Of a DNA stretch of 64,000 nucleotides, positions 1 to 9,289 are shown one piece after another. The notes beneath the pieces are model-generated. The model saw nothing but the letters and a program-made list of their open reading frames with translations. It made no database searches and was not told the origin of the DNA. The position numbers and the translations under genes are program-made. Numbering within the stretch: position 1 is the first letter of the stretch; the number at the start of each line of letters is the position of its first letter. Source of the DNA: Gracilaria domingensis (taxonomy: Eukaryota; Rhodophyta; Florideophyceae; Gracilariales; Gracilariaceae); contig VCMS01000053.1 of assembly GCA_022539475.1 (NCBI GenBank), positions 62,001-126,000 on the forward strand, written 5' to 3'.

Positions 1-1374
1 CGTTGCACCTAACGCACCGGCGGCACCACTGTTGTACAGATTAGGGTTGAGAGGGCCTGTCGCACACTGCGTAGACAAATAAATCTTTAAACCCCGCTTT
101 TGTTGAGTTCGAAGCCAGCCCATCCAGCCGGCACCCCGATGGTCCGGTACGTTGCCGACGCCGAAGCTCTCAATCACGGCACCCCGGACACCACGACCGT
201 ACAAGTCTCCATAGGACATTTTGGGGTTAGCCCCTGGCACGACGGGTATTCGAATGACATTCGGATCGAGCTTTAAGCGTGGTCGGTAGACACCAGGGTC
301 CTTCCACAAGGCAAACTGATTCCATTCAATGTCTACGCCCAGGACTGCCAGCGGGGGGTGGGTGGGTGACGAAAACGCGCGATATGCGGAGGAGGAGTAC
401 TTCATGGCGCGGTTTGCACGCAGGAGCAAACCACCAAAACAGACCGCAAACTCTTGGAGCTTTGGTCGACATGCAACTGTGACAGCATCGACGAGATTTT
501 GACGAGCATCTGATCGTGGCATCAGCATGGGCCTCTGACTTCCAGTGAGCACGACGGGTTTGCGAAAGCCGGCAAGCATGAGCGAAAGCGCTGCACCCGT
601 GTATGACATGGTATCCGTTCCGTGGATGATAACGAATCCATCATATTTATCGCGGTGCTTGTCGAGCAATTTGGCAATCCTTATCCAGTGGTCGGGCCCC
701 ATTCGCGTGCTGTCAAGGTTCATGGGCGTTGAGACATCGAGACGGGCGATTTCATTGAGCTCGGGAAACGCCTCTTGAAGGTCGGCCAGGAATGCGGCTG
801 GCTTCAATGTGGTGGACGTTTGTGTGGTTGACTGTTGCATGCCGAAGGTTCCGCCACAATGAATGATGAGTACGCGAGGCAGCGGCGGCCTGGAGTAGGA
901 TGGAATCGCAACGAATTGGCTGGCGGGTATTCGCTCTGCTGGTGGAATTGCAGAAAAGCTTGTGGCGTGTTGGTCAGCGGGGGCGACACCATTTTGGTTG
1001 GACGAGTCAAAGAGGCAGATGTGAGAAGATGTGGGCGACTGAGGAGAAGCCTTGCGAGGGGCGGGGCGCTTGGCTGCGTTGGCGGACTGCGTGTTGATGT
1101 GGTTTATTCCAGGGGCGGAGCTGAGATTCAAAAATTCGGAGGTGGCGGACTGCTCATGTTCGGGGGACGGATTTGACGGAGCATTCGGCGCAGAGAGACG
1201 CTCCGTGGGGTGGTGCCAGTTTGACTGTTTGGCGACGCCGTTCGAGCCGTGGGACGCATGCCCTGCCACTGAGGTGGTAACCGTCTGAGGGAAACGGCGA
1301 GTGGAGCGACGTGAATTGAAGGCGGACGGGCTTGGTTGCAGGGCCACAAAGGAGCTGACAAACGCGGCGGGCAT
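1..1374 (-). CDS. L-asparaginase, probably plastid-targeted (C-terminus off the left edge)
   Basis: Hydrolyses L-asparagine to aspartate and ammonia. The frame is open from a TAA at 1576-1578 to the left edge. The first ATG is at 1374, and I take it as the start because a TATA-like TATATAAT lies about 200 bp upstream at 1575-1582. Residues 1-160 are Ser/Pro/Ala-rich without a domain and begin MPAAFVSSF, with a Phe near the N-terminus followed by basic SRRSTRRF; this looks like an algal plastid transit peptide plus linker. The catalytic domain then starts with VLIIHCGGTFGM, the first catalytic Thr motif, and HGTDTMSYTGAALSLML, the second Thr-Asp motif. LTGSQRPM and the Asn-rich LYNSGAAGALGAT near the edge also fit type I (AnsA-like) asparaginases. 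The targeting is inference; the family call is firm. Confidence 0.9.
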   Translation of the reverse strand, partial: MPAAFVSSFVALQPSPSAFNSRRSTRRFPQTVTTSVAGHASHGSNGVAKQSNWHHPTERLSAPNAPSNPSPEHEQSATSEFLNLSSAPGINHINTQSANAAKRPAPRKASPQSPTSSHICLFDSSNQNGVAPADQHATSFSAIPPAERIPASQFVAIPSYSRPPLPRVLIIHCGGTFGMQQSTTQTSTTLKPAAFLADLQEAFPELNEIARLDVSTPMNLDSTRMGPDHWIRIAKLLDKHRDKYDGFVIIHGTDTMSYTGAALSLMLAGFRKPVVLTGSQRPMLMPRSDARQNLVDAVTVACRPKLQEFAVCFGGLLLRANRAMKYSSSAYRAFSSPTHPPLAVLGVDIEWNQFALWKDPGVYRPRLKLDPNVIRIPVVPGANPKMSYGDLYGRGVRGAVIESFGVGNVPDHRGAGWMGWLRTQQKRGLKIYLSTQCATGPLNPNLYNSGAAGALGAT

Positions 1375-1574
1375 GCTGCACAACGGGTGGCCTTCTTCGC
1401 GGATGGACAAGAAGGAGGGCGGGGGTGGGGAGAGCGTGAGGCCGCGGTGGGCGACGGCAGTGAGCTGGAAGTTAGCCCGGAGCGGCAGGACAGCCGGTTG
1501 TATGAAGGAAAGCGCCAGCTGGGCGTACGGGGCCGCCAGGCTGGCGCTGTGCTGAGTTTTTGGGTGCGCGAGAT

Positions 1575-1582
1575 ATTATATA
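1575..1582 (-). promoter_or_regulatory. TATA-like box of the asparaginase gene
   Basis: TATATAAT read on the minus strand, about 200 bp upstream of the chosen ATG. A (GC)n run of about 15 bases lies another 110 bp upstream, near 1690-1705. Position and composition only; the transcription start is not known. Confidence 0.4.
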
Positions 1583-1821
1583 CCATGCCGAAGGTGTCGG
1601 TGTGGTTGTCTGCGATAGCGTGGGAAGCGGTGGAGGAGGAGTGCTGCCGGCGAGGAGGCGGCGAGCAAAATTTGCAGCGCGCCAGTCAGCGGCGCGCGCG
1701 CGCGCGTCTGTGGTGCTCATGGGCGCACAAGTGGCCACGTTTGCTGTGCTCGTGCAGCGCGACTGAGCTCTGCACAGCGATGTCGCGTTCGTTGCGCTGG
1801 CGGCGTCTGCTTACTACTGAA

Positions 1822-3150
1822 TCAGTAGTCAAGTCGAGTCAAAGCATGGCCCGATCCCTGTTCCCCTTCTAAGCTGGACACATCATCTGTGACTTCCACC
1901 CTATGCCTTTCATCTCCCCCATTCCCGTCAGCGTTTCCGCGATCTTCCGCTTCGTTCGACTCATCCACTGGAAATGAAACCAAAACACTGTCACCCCCGT
2001 ATGCATCCGACACAACAACCCTTCCTTCAGTCTCTCGAACCTTGAAAAAAATCGGTTGCTCTTGAAATACCTTCTGTGCTTTCCACCCTTCCCACCTCCA
2101 GCAGTAGTCTTCATTTTCGTCAAAATGCCGCCAGGCCTTTGTGTGAAGTGGATGCTTGCAATCACATCTTCGAATCCAGTACCGGGCATCCTCACTGCTT
2201 TCTCCATCTTGCTGCCTATCCCGAACGGTGTTCCGACTATTGCCTTCTTGCTCATCTTCATGAACACCCTCCTCAGTATCTTCGGTAATTGCAGGTCTTT
2301 CTGTGTCACCAACTTCGACGTCAGCATCTCTTCCAGCAGATGTGGTGGAGTCTACATTAACAAAATCCAGAGATAAAACCTTCATGGCCCCATCAAACGC
2401 ATGTATCCATTCTTCCCAGCAGAATTTCAAAGAACCACATTCAAATTCGCTTGAAAACGCGCCATCGACGAGAGACATTTCGATGTCCGCATGATCTGCA
2501 ACGTGTTGCGTCAGCGAAAAGTAAACATAAGGAGACCTTACGGGCGCTTCAGGGTGAAACCATACTTTGTCCTCGAGGGGTAGTATCTGTGGTTTCAAAG
2601 AGGGGAAACCCAACAAGAAGAGGAATATAAGCTCAATGCTTCCGGGCCCGTACACATTTTGGTCTATCTTCTCCAGCAGATGTGTTTGACCCTCCCAAAG
2701 AACTCGATGAAGCAAAGCCTTACCCCGTTCTGTGATCCTTTTCCCTTCAGGGCGGAAAATTGGTTCGATGAAGATCTGTCGGGACGATGTTCCTCCACTG
2801 TGTTCAAAAAACATTGAAAAGTTGCTCCTGGCTCTGAAATTTACGCTCCTTCGAGGCATAAGGGCTATATCTGGAGTCCAACAGGTCCCCTCCAGTTCCC
2901 TCACATCACGATTCTCGGTCCATTCCGCCAGACAATTCCGCACCCTTTCAGTGATATACCCAATGAATTTGATTCCCGCACGAATTTCAAACTGAGAATC
3001 CCCTAGAGCTGGAGGCGCTCTACTCGGTAAATTCCACAGATTCCAATAGTAGTTCTGAGAAGGGCAATGCGGAGTACAATCTCCCATTGTCAAGTATTTC
3101 TTAAACGAGGAGTTTAGCCTAAGGTCCTCCAAGTACTCATCCCAGGCATT
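1822..3150 (-). CDS. C-terminal half of a large membrane-associated protein (continues the frame of 3151-4683)
   Basis: I do not recognise this family. The 442 codons follow directly, in the same frame, the TAG that ends the upstream half at 3151-3153; there is no ATG at the junction, so it is unlikely to be an independent gene. It begins NAWDEYLEDLRLN and is soluble-looking. One conserved-looking stretch is RQIFIEPIFRPEGKRITERG, then an acidic Asp/Glu-rich linker at about residues 260-310, then a Cys/Trp-rich segment (WIRRCDCKHPLHTKAWRHF). Either the TAG is a nonsense change or read-through site, or it ends an intron: GTACCT at 3276 and ACTAG at 3151 would bound a 126-nt phase-0 intron that removes it. 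I favour the intron but cannot prove it. Confidence 0.55.
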   Translation of the reverse strand, partial: NAWDEYLEDLRLNSSFKKYLTMGDCTPHCPSQNYYWNLWNLPSRAPPALGDSQFEIRAGIKFIGYITERVRNCLAEWTENRDVRELEGTCWTPDIALMPRRSVNFRARSNFSMFFEHSGGTSSRQIFIEPIFRPEGKRITERGKALLHRVLWEGQTHLLEKIDQNVYGPGSIELIFLFLLGFPSLKPQILPLEDKVWFHPEAPVRSPYVYFSLTQHVADHADIEMSLVDGAFSSEFECGSLKFCWEEWIHAFDGAMKVLSLDFVNVDSTTSAGRDADVEVGDTERPAITEDTEEGVHEDEQEGNSRNTVRDRQQDGESSEDARYWIRRCDCKHPLHTKAWRHFDENEDYCWRWEGWKAQKVFQEQPIFFKVRETEGRVVVSDAYGGDSVLVSFPVDESNEAEDRGNADGNGGDERHRVEVTDDVSSLEGEQGSGHALTRLDY

Positions 3151-4683
3151 CTAGTCCATACGACGGTTTCGCAAAGGTTTGGAATAACCGATACGAACCG
3201 CAAACAAGTTCTCCAAATATAAAACAAACTCCATGTTGCGTTTCTCCGTCCACGTTTGAATACATTTACCAGGTACAGCACGTTCGATTGCTTCTTTACA
3301 TATGCACAGTTTCATTTGGAGTATTTCCCACTTCGGCTCCGAGCGCAGTGCACAAGCTGTCCTGGATCTGTTATTGGTGTCACCATTACGGTCCGTTCCA
3401 TCCGCTACTATTCTTGCATCTTTTTTGGGCTTAACAGTCCCCAGAGGTGCTACGGGTTTGCTCTGCAGAAACAAAAGAAAGTTCTCCAAGTCATTCGGAC
3501 GAATGTCTTTGATAATTTGAAACTCATGCCGTTTCATTTCGAACAGCCGAGGCGGTAAGCTATCGATGAGAAAATTGATCTTAGATTCGTATCGTTCGAA
3601 AGAAAGCATGAAAGGCTCATCAGGAATCCTACTCCGTTCACCGAATGGAATTTGAATTCCGCGCCCTACTGGGTATGCTCGTCCCATTTCACGCGACCAC
3701 AGGATTGTCGACCAAGTACTGGACCAGTTGGCCGATTGCTTTCCTTCACCACTCTGAAGCAAATCATTTGGTGTGTGCGTACTTATCATAGTCAATGCAC
3801 GTAACAGCAACTCTGACTTAACCACACCGTTCTGCTCCTTGTCCTTTTCCCAGATCCGTACAAGGCGTTTAGAATCTTCAAGCCACCGTCTCCCGTACTG
3901 AGCCAAGAAAGTCACCATGTAACGAACACACGCATCAGGAAAGAACTGGGGACGAAGCAAGCTTCTTTTCCCCGATATCACCTCAATTGGGTTAGAAAAC
4001 ACTGAACGGCGAAGCTTGAAAGGAACATCACATTCGAAGAACTCGTTATCAATAACAGAACTATTTATACTCATTTCTCCAGCCAGTCTCCATACCTTAG
4101 ACTCGTTCTCCAAGAAACACGGACGCTTACTGCTGGAGATAGACCCTCGCGACAAAATGCCTAGGAAAGGTCTCAAGACCCATCTTTCCCAAAAATCGTC
4201 ATTGCCTGCACCAGAGTCGTTTGGACCATCGTTTTCTTTGCTCTTCAAAGCATATCCATGCTCATGTAATTGCCTCAAGCTATTTTTTACCCATGTCCAA
4301 ACGTGAAGAAGCTGCCAAAGGCCCCATACTGTTCTACCGAAGTGAAACATCGACAGACATATGGCCACAATTGCTGCGCACATCTCCTTGTAGTCTTCTC
4401 CCCTTCTTTGAAGCTCGATATAGTACGCAGTGTACGCTGTGGTGGGAATTGCAATGATAATCTGACTCAGGCCTTGTAAAAATACTGCTCTAATGGTCTT
4501 CCATCGATCTGTGATCATGTCAAACAAAGAAAGAAATCCCCATGGCACAAAAACCGCAATATATGCTGCGATGATGAATCTCGGCTCCTCAGCGCGATTG
4601 AGGGGGCAGTTATTATCCACCAGGTTACAAATGGCCTCCCTTGCGGCATCTGACAGGTCTGAAGCAGCGCCAATAGTGGCCAT
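3151..4683 (-). CDS. Multi-pass membrane protein, N-terminal half, unknown family
   Basis: Starts MATIGAASDLSDAAREA and carries at least three hydrophobic helices within the first 150 residues (FIIAAYIAVFVPWGFLSLF, then AVFLQGLSQIIIAIPTTAYT, then a stretch ending LSMFHFGRTVWGLWQLL). A long cytoplasmic-looking region of about 350 residues follows. No catalytic motif is recognised. It ends in RRMD and a TAG, after which the same frame stays open for 442 more codons. The combined product would be about 950 residues, or about 910 if the 126-nt candidate intron 3151-3276 is removed. The 440 bases upstream (4684-5100) contain no obvious TATA box. Confidence 0.65.
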   Translation of the reverse strand: MATIGAASDLSDAAREAICNLVDNNCPLNRAEEPRFIIAAYIAVFVPWGFLSLFDMITDRWKTIRAVFLQGLSQIIIAIPTTAYTAYYIELQRRGEDYKEMCAAIVAICLSMFHFGRTVWGLWQLLHVWTWVKNSLRQLHEHGYALKSKENDGPNDSGAGNDDFWERWVLRPFLGILSRGSISSSKRPCFLENESKVWRLAGEMSINSSVIDNEFFECDVPFKLRRSVFSNPIEVISGKRSLLRPQFFPDACVRYMVTFLAQYGRRWLEDSKRLVRIWEKDKEQNGVVKSELLLRALTMISTHTPNDLLQSGEGKQSANWSSTWSTILWSREMGRAYPVGRGIQIPFGERSRIPDEPFMLSFERYESKINFLIDSLPPRLFEMKRHEFQIIKDIRPNDLENFLLFLQSKPVAPLGTVKPKKDARIVADGTDRNGDTNNRSRTACALRSEPKWEILQMKLCICKEAIERAVPGKCIQTWTEKRNMEFVLYLENLFAVRIGYSKPLRNRRMD

Positions 4684-6009
4684 TTGTGCATGCGGAGATG
4701 CGATCGAGTTCGTGTCAACAGTTCGTACCGAGCGTTTATGTGAGGGAGCGAGAGAGGATTGGCAAGGATAGCAAGCGAGAGACGTGATATGGAACTTGGT
4801 TACGTGAGTTGAGAGATTCCGTTCTTGCTCTTGTAGTGATATTTGAGAATACTAGTATGGTACTCTTTCTGCATCAATGCGACCCGACGCGTCTGACAAG
4901 ATTTGAACGGGCAACAACCAACTAATGAGGTAGCCGCCCATCAGCGTATCAGCCGGCTGTATTAAGATACGGAAACGAACCATATCACTCACTCGTCCCA
5001 GGTGGTAATCGAATACGGAAACGAACCATATCACGCAATCGTCCCAGTTGGTAATCGACAGGCGAGATACACGTGCACTCGCACTTATCATTCAGAGAAG
5101 ACGCTGCAGCGATCTCGAGTGTACCATTCTATCAGTTTAGGATCCACAGGGAATGTCTCCTAACTGTTTACGGGAATCGTTCAGTCGCAACTTCCACTAA
5201 CTTTGCCCGAGAGCCAGGCGATTTTACAACTCAATATCTCTCCAAGCGTTGCGGTAATAGTAGACGGTGAAGTGAATGGCACGTCAAAGTGTACTTCAGT
5301 TGAAGTCAGAGGACTGAAGATGCCCTTCTCAACGCGACACTGGCACTCGCACCGTCGTCGCGCACTGTCTCGCTCTTCATCGTCGTCGCAATCGCATCTT
5401 CGGGAGCTGGGCTACATGTATAGCCTTGGTTGTTTCGTCTCCGTAATCCTTGTCAAAGACAGGCGAAATCTGTGCATTGGACAGCGTACCTTTCCTAGTC
5501 CAAGAGCCGAAGAGATCTCGTCTATGTGACAAGGTGCACACTGTGCGGTGTGCATACTTTGTTTTTCTGTTTTATTTGTCACTCGGGTTGTTCCCTTTGT
5601 TTTCCGGGTACAGGATATCAATACTTATTCTCCGCCCCATTATTAGGTTTCTTTTGTTCTTGCTTTACCATCTTTTAGTTGTTAGTCATCATCATCAATA
5701 ACCTTAGCTATCTCTCAGACAAAAACAATGTTAACGTCATTCGTTTGAAGTACAGACTGCTCTCGATCTGAAGTTGTCGACAATTCCTAGATGTACAAGC
5801 ACCAAGTATGCGTTCATTGAGGCATGGATATTTCCTGTATGGCGTTAGAGTTCTCTAACTTAACCCACAAGTCGAAGAAAGACTTGAGGTCATCGACTGT
5901 TATCTCACACGTACCCGCAAAGTGGAATACATCTTGAGACGGGAACGAGACACATCTTGACTATTGACCATGAAATCTCTCTCTCTCTCTCTTTTATAGG
6001 TATCCTAGC
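4684..6009. other. Gene-free stretch
   Basis: No credible coding region on either strand. It holds a 46-bp tandem duplication (4967-5058), a T-rich stretch at 5540-5700 vaguely like a retrotransposon LTR U5, and a (CT)n microsatellite near 5980-5995. Confidence 0.5.
4967..5058. repeat. Two tandem copies of a 46-bp unit
   Basis: Two adjacent 46-bp units that begin ATACGGAAACGAACCATATC and end GGTAATCGA, with only a few differences between copies. They lie 0.3 kb upstream of the membrane-protein gene on its promoter side, so they could act in transcription, but this is only position. Confidence 0.85.
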
Positions 6010-6771
6010 CTAATTACGGCATAGTATAGAGCGTTTCTGATGAAAGTAACGCTCTCTCACTAAGAAGGCCAGTACCCTTTCAGGCCATTTTCTAATGATA
6101 TCTTCAACAGCTAAGCCCAGACGTTCTCGCAGAGCAGGCAGACAGAGGCGTCTCGATAACGTTCTCATTGGGCAACGCAGCATATAGTGCTCAACAGTAT
6201 TCAGCACACCCGGCCTACAAGAACAAACCAGCCTCTTTCCTTGTAAATGGGTGCCTAGGGGGTGCAGTAACAACGAATGTCCCACAAATAACTGTGCTAA
6301 AGTGGTTTCTGCTTCACGCAATGAAACAGAACTTGCTAACCCAGGCGGTACCATTTTCAATAAAGAGTGCTTTTCTTCACGCTCCTTCAGTCGTCTTGAC
6401 ACATCGGAATAATCGATAGCAACTCTAACTTGTAACTCCATTGGTAGGTTTAATCCATTTCCAGCTACGTCGTCGACCAATTCATTTCTTTCCAGTCCAC
6501 AATGACTTGGTACCCATAACATGTCAACTGGGCATGTGTTTCCAATCTGAACCAGAAGCTTCGAAATTTGTTGCACAAGGAATGACTGCTTTCTCACAGC
6601 TGACTGCAGTGCCAATAGCAAACTCTGTGAATCCAACAACAAACGTACCCTTCCTCTCCAACCAAGTGCTATTCTCTCCCATAAGTTTTGGAAGGCACAT
6701 CGTACAGCTGTTGCTTCGGCAACAAAAGAACATACTCCGACTCCAGCTGGGACAGTAATAATCTCAGGATC
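6010..6771 (-). pseudogene. LINE (non-LTR retrotransposon) 3' relic: RNase H domain and C-terminal tail
   Basis: The open frame from 6771 down to the TAA-side stop at 6010 shows the end of a LINE polyprotein. VRLLLDSQSLLLALQS matches the RNase H strand/helix around the second Asp. MLWVPSHCGLERNELVD is the RNase H motif with the catalytic His and the following Asp. A terminal Cys/His cluster (LVCSCRPGVLNTVEHYMLRC) is typical of ingi/Jockey-like C-termini. A TGA at 6772-6774 cuts the frame on the 5' side, and no reverse transcriptase or endonuclease is seen upstream. It is therefore a 5'-truncated dead copy. No poly(A) tail or target-site duplication is obvious. Confidence 0.75.
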
Positions 6772-6855
6772 TCAATGCTCCCTACCGAAGAGAGCACAAC
6801 ATTCAAAGAGTTTACAGCTCAGTGTATTACGGCCGGGGAATATCGTGGTTTAATT

Positions 6856-7176
6856 CTAGTTGGAACATTCGTGTCGTGTAACTGGTAAGCCTATCTCGGA
6901 ATTAAGTGCGTTCAAGGCACAAGTCGTCTCCAACTTTTGCAACTGTTTAAAGTAGTATGCATAACCATTCAGACCCACACTAGACACCATTTCGTCCACC
7001 ATGTTCTTCGACTTTTAGCCGCCCTCGACCGCCATGCCTGATTCAAAGAGCTCTCTTGTCACCAAAATGGACTGCATTTCAATCGCACCCCACTCTATTG
7101 GAACTTTGCGAAAGTGATCCCGATTCGCTTTCATGGCATACCCATCTCCGAGAAGACTTGTGTCGCGATAACGGCA
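6856..7176 (-). pseudogene. Decayed ORF relic of unknown family
   Basis: A minus-strand frame reads sensibly for about 106 codons (for example LLGDGYAMKANRDHFRKVP, then IEWGAIEMQSILVTRELF, then LNGYAYYFKQLQKLETTC) and is broken once in the middle by a TAA after AVEGG. The amphipathic, non-repetitive composition looks like former coding sequence. I cannot name it; a transposase fragment is possible given the neighbouring LINE relic. The rest of 7177-7836 shows nothing I can support. Confidence 0.35.
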
Positions 7177-7836
7177 TCATGATCGATTTTCTATCCATAT
7201 CTACCTCAATTGGGCGCTGAAGTACTCAGGCATGAATTGCCTGATATCTCATAATCGCAAACGAACCTTGAAATGGACGGCACCATTGGCTCCACAACAA
7301 TGCTGGAACTTCTTCTTTAGGGGGCCCAAAGAAAACCTTCTGGTGGTTCTGCACTCGTTTCAGGCACAATGTTCAAGATTGGGCAAGAAGTGATGGGAGT
7401 CGGGATGCACCTTTACCTGCTTCGCGCAGAGGACCGAGCGGCAGATCATCAGTTGATTGCCACTGCAACTCCTTCGTTTGATTGTGTCTGGCCTACAAGT
7501 AAACATTGACCTCACCGTCGTGACAACGTTCAGTAGATAACACAATGGTGCATAGAGGCCAGCTTTTAAGTTGCGAGGGATTTAACTGCGGGTAATAAAG
7601 CAATCTACACTCTTCCCGGCGTGGCTGTGATAGCGATTGTTGAGCAACGTAAAGAACAGTAGTAACGTCAGACACATACGATGATCAATTTTGATCTTTC
7701 TATCACAGGTGGGGCGGCATCTTCATAATATTTGGCGATGGCTCACAAAAGAATGTGGGGGAGCACACACGGCGCTCGCATGCGAGCGTGAGCCGAACAG
7801 ACAAAGAAACAAACAAGTTGGGGCCATGAAGGGCGT

Positions 7837-8868
7837 TCACTTTGGTTGTAGCGCGCGACGAGCGCGCCTCTCCATCCTTTTCTGGCGGTCGGATTTGGTC
7901 GGTTTGTGGATTGAGGACGACTTTTGATCTCGCGCGCTGAGACGCCGTTGTGCACGCAGCGTGCGTGCCGAAATAGCTTGTGCCTTCACGTGGTGTCGGC
8001 CGCTAACAGCGGGCGCGTTGACTTTCCGGCGACGAAACGCTTCCACCTGCAGCCATTCCTCATCACTGGTTTCTTGCCGTTGACTGGGTTCTCCTTCGCT
8101 GTCGTCGCTGTGCTCACTTTGTTGCCAGTCGCTGTCAGGCGTGAACGAGCGGTCTGCGCGTTCGCTGGCGGTGGACGCGGATGCGTCGGATGCACTTCCA
8201 TCGTGATGTTGGTCGGAGCTGTGGTGGATGGTGTATGCTCTGGTGATGTTGGCGTTCGCCATCACGCGTTGGCTGCTCTGCTGAGCGCGCTCAAACCTGC
8301 ACGACAGCCACGAGGCGGCGACGACATCGGCGCGTTGTATGGTTGCGGACAGCTCATTGACCAGCTGCTCGACGTCACGCTCGGCGGCCACGACGCGGCG
8401 CGCGCCCACGACAAAGCGCGCACTGAGCTCCTCCGCGCCCCTCAGCCACAGGTACGTGCGGCGGTTGGAGTCGCGCAGCGACGCGCGCGCGCGCACAAAC
8501 GGGGCGACCACGTTGTGCGCCATGCACTCGCGGCGAACGTTTCCGTCGGCGACCAGCTGCTCCACGAGCTCGCGCAGCGCGCTGGCGCGCTGCGCGGGCG
8601 ACAGCTTCTGCAGCCGCGTGCGCAGGCGCGGCGCGGCGCGGTGGGAGAGCCTGGCGACGTACGAGGTGAGCGAGCGGTACGGAATTCCGCGCGCGCGGAG
8701 CAGCGACAGCTCCAGGTGCGGGTACGGCAGCGCGGCGGGCTGCAGCTGGATGACGGCGCGGAACACGAGCGCAAAGTGCACCACGACCTGCAGGTCGGCG
8801 CTGGCGGCGTCGGGCAGCGACGCGTAGGGACAGGCGGGCGGCGGCGCGTGGGCGGCGGCGGCGGCCAT
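7837..8868 (-). CDS. DDT/WHIM1-like nuclear protein
   Basis: 343 residues from the ATG at 8868. I reject a longer N-terminal extension into the divergent neighbour because that extension is low-complexity and covers the shared promoter. Residues 15-75 (ADLQVVVHFALVFRAVIQLQ, with later LELSLLRARGIPYRSLTSYV) resemble a DDT domain. Residues 75-145 (SPAQRASALRELVEQLV, then DSNRRTYLWLRG) resemble the WHIM1 motif that follows DDT in ISWI-accessory and ACF1/WSTF-type proteins. The C-terminal third is Ser/Asp/Glu-rich, then very basic (DRQKRMERRARRALQPK), fitting a nuclear protein. The role in chromatin remodelling is inference from weak similarity. It shares a 196-bp divergent promoter with the Sel1-repeat gene. 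Confidence 0.6.
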   Translation of the reverse strand: MAAAAAHAPPPACPYASLPDAASADLQVVVHFALVFRAVIQLQPAALPYPHLELSLLRARGIPYRSLTSYVARLSHRAAPRLRTRLQKLSPAQRASALRELVEQLVADGNVRRECMAHNVVAPFVRARASLRDSNRRTYLWLRGAEELSARFVVGARRVVAAERDVEQLVNELSATIQRADVVAASWLSCRFERAQQSSQRVMANANITRAYTIHHSSDQHHDGSASDASASTASERADRSFTPDSDWQQSEHSDDSEGEPSQRQETSDEEWLQVEAFRRRKVNAPAVSGRHHVKAQAISARTLRAQRRLSARDQKSSSIHKPTKSDRQKRMERRARRALQPK

Positions 8869-9064
8869 GATGACGGTGATGATGATGGTGATGGGTGATG
8901 ATGCGGACGATGGGAGAGACGAGGCACTATCTCGGCGGTGGATGCACGCCGTTTGCCGTTTGCATTTTTGGCGCCTTTTCCGCGCGCGCGCGCGCGCCAA
9001 AAGCGGCAGGCGCTCACCGGCGCCGCGGCTGTCGGCCCCCGGCGGCGTGGCGCAACGCGCGACG
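8869..9064. promoter_or_regulatory. Bidirectional promoter with E2F-like sites
   Basis: The 196 bp between two divergent ATGs contains TTTTTGGCGCC near 8965 and GCGCGCCAAAA near 8992, each matching an E2F/DP-type TTTSSCGC core, on opposite strands and separated by a (GC)n run. No TATA box is seen. Function is inferred from motif and position. Confidence 0.45.
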
Positions 9065-9236
9065 ATGGCGTCCGGCCGCCACCTCCACCACCGCCGCGCG
9101 CGCCTGCGCGCGTGCGACGGCGCCGACGCCGACGCGGACGCCGACGCGGACGCCGACGCCGACACACCGCCGCCGCGCCGCGCCAAGCACGCGCCGCCGT
9201 ACGGCGCGCTGCCGGCGCGGCTGTCGCTGTCGCTGC

Positions 9237-9289
<53 letters not shown>

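Noticed and set aside
1128-1872. Plus- and minus-strand frames over the asparaginase N-terminus
   Set aside because: They overlap the asparaginase reading frame and have no domain.
5540-5700. Possible solo LTR remnant (T-rich stretch like U5 of element C)
   Set aside because: Only compositional likeness; no TG...CA ends, primer site or second copy found.
8869-9186. N-terminal extension of the DDT/WHIM1-like protein
   Set aside because: It would cover the divergent promoter and overlap the N-terminus of the Sel1-repeat gene; its sequence is low-complexity Ser-Ala and Arg.
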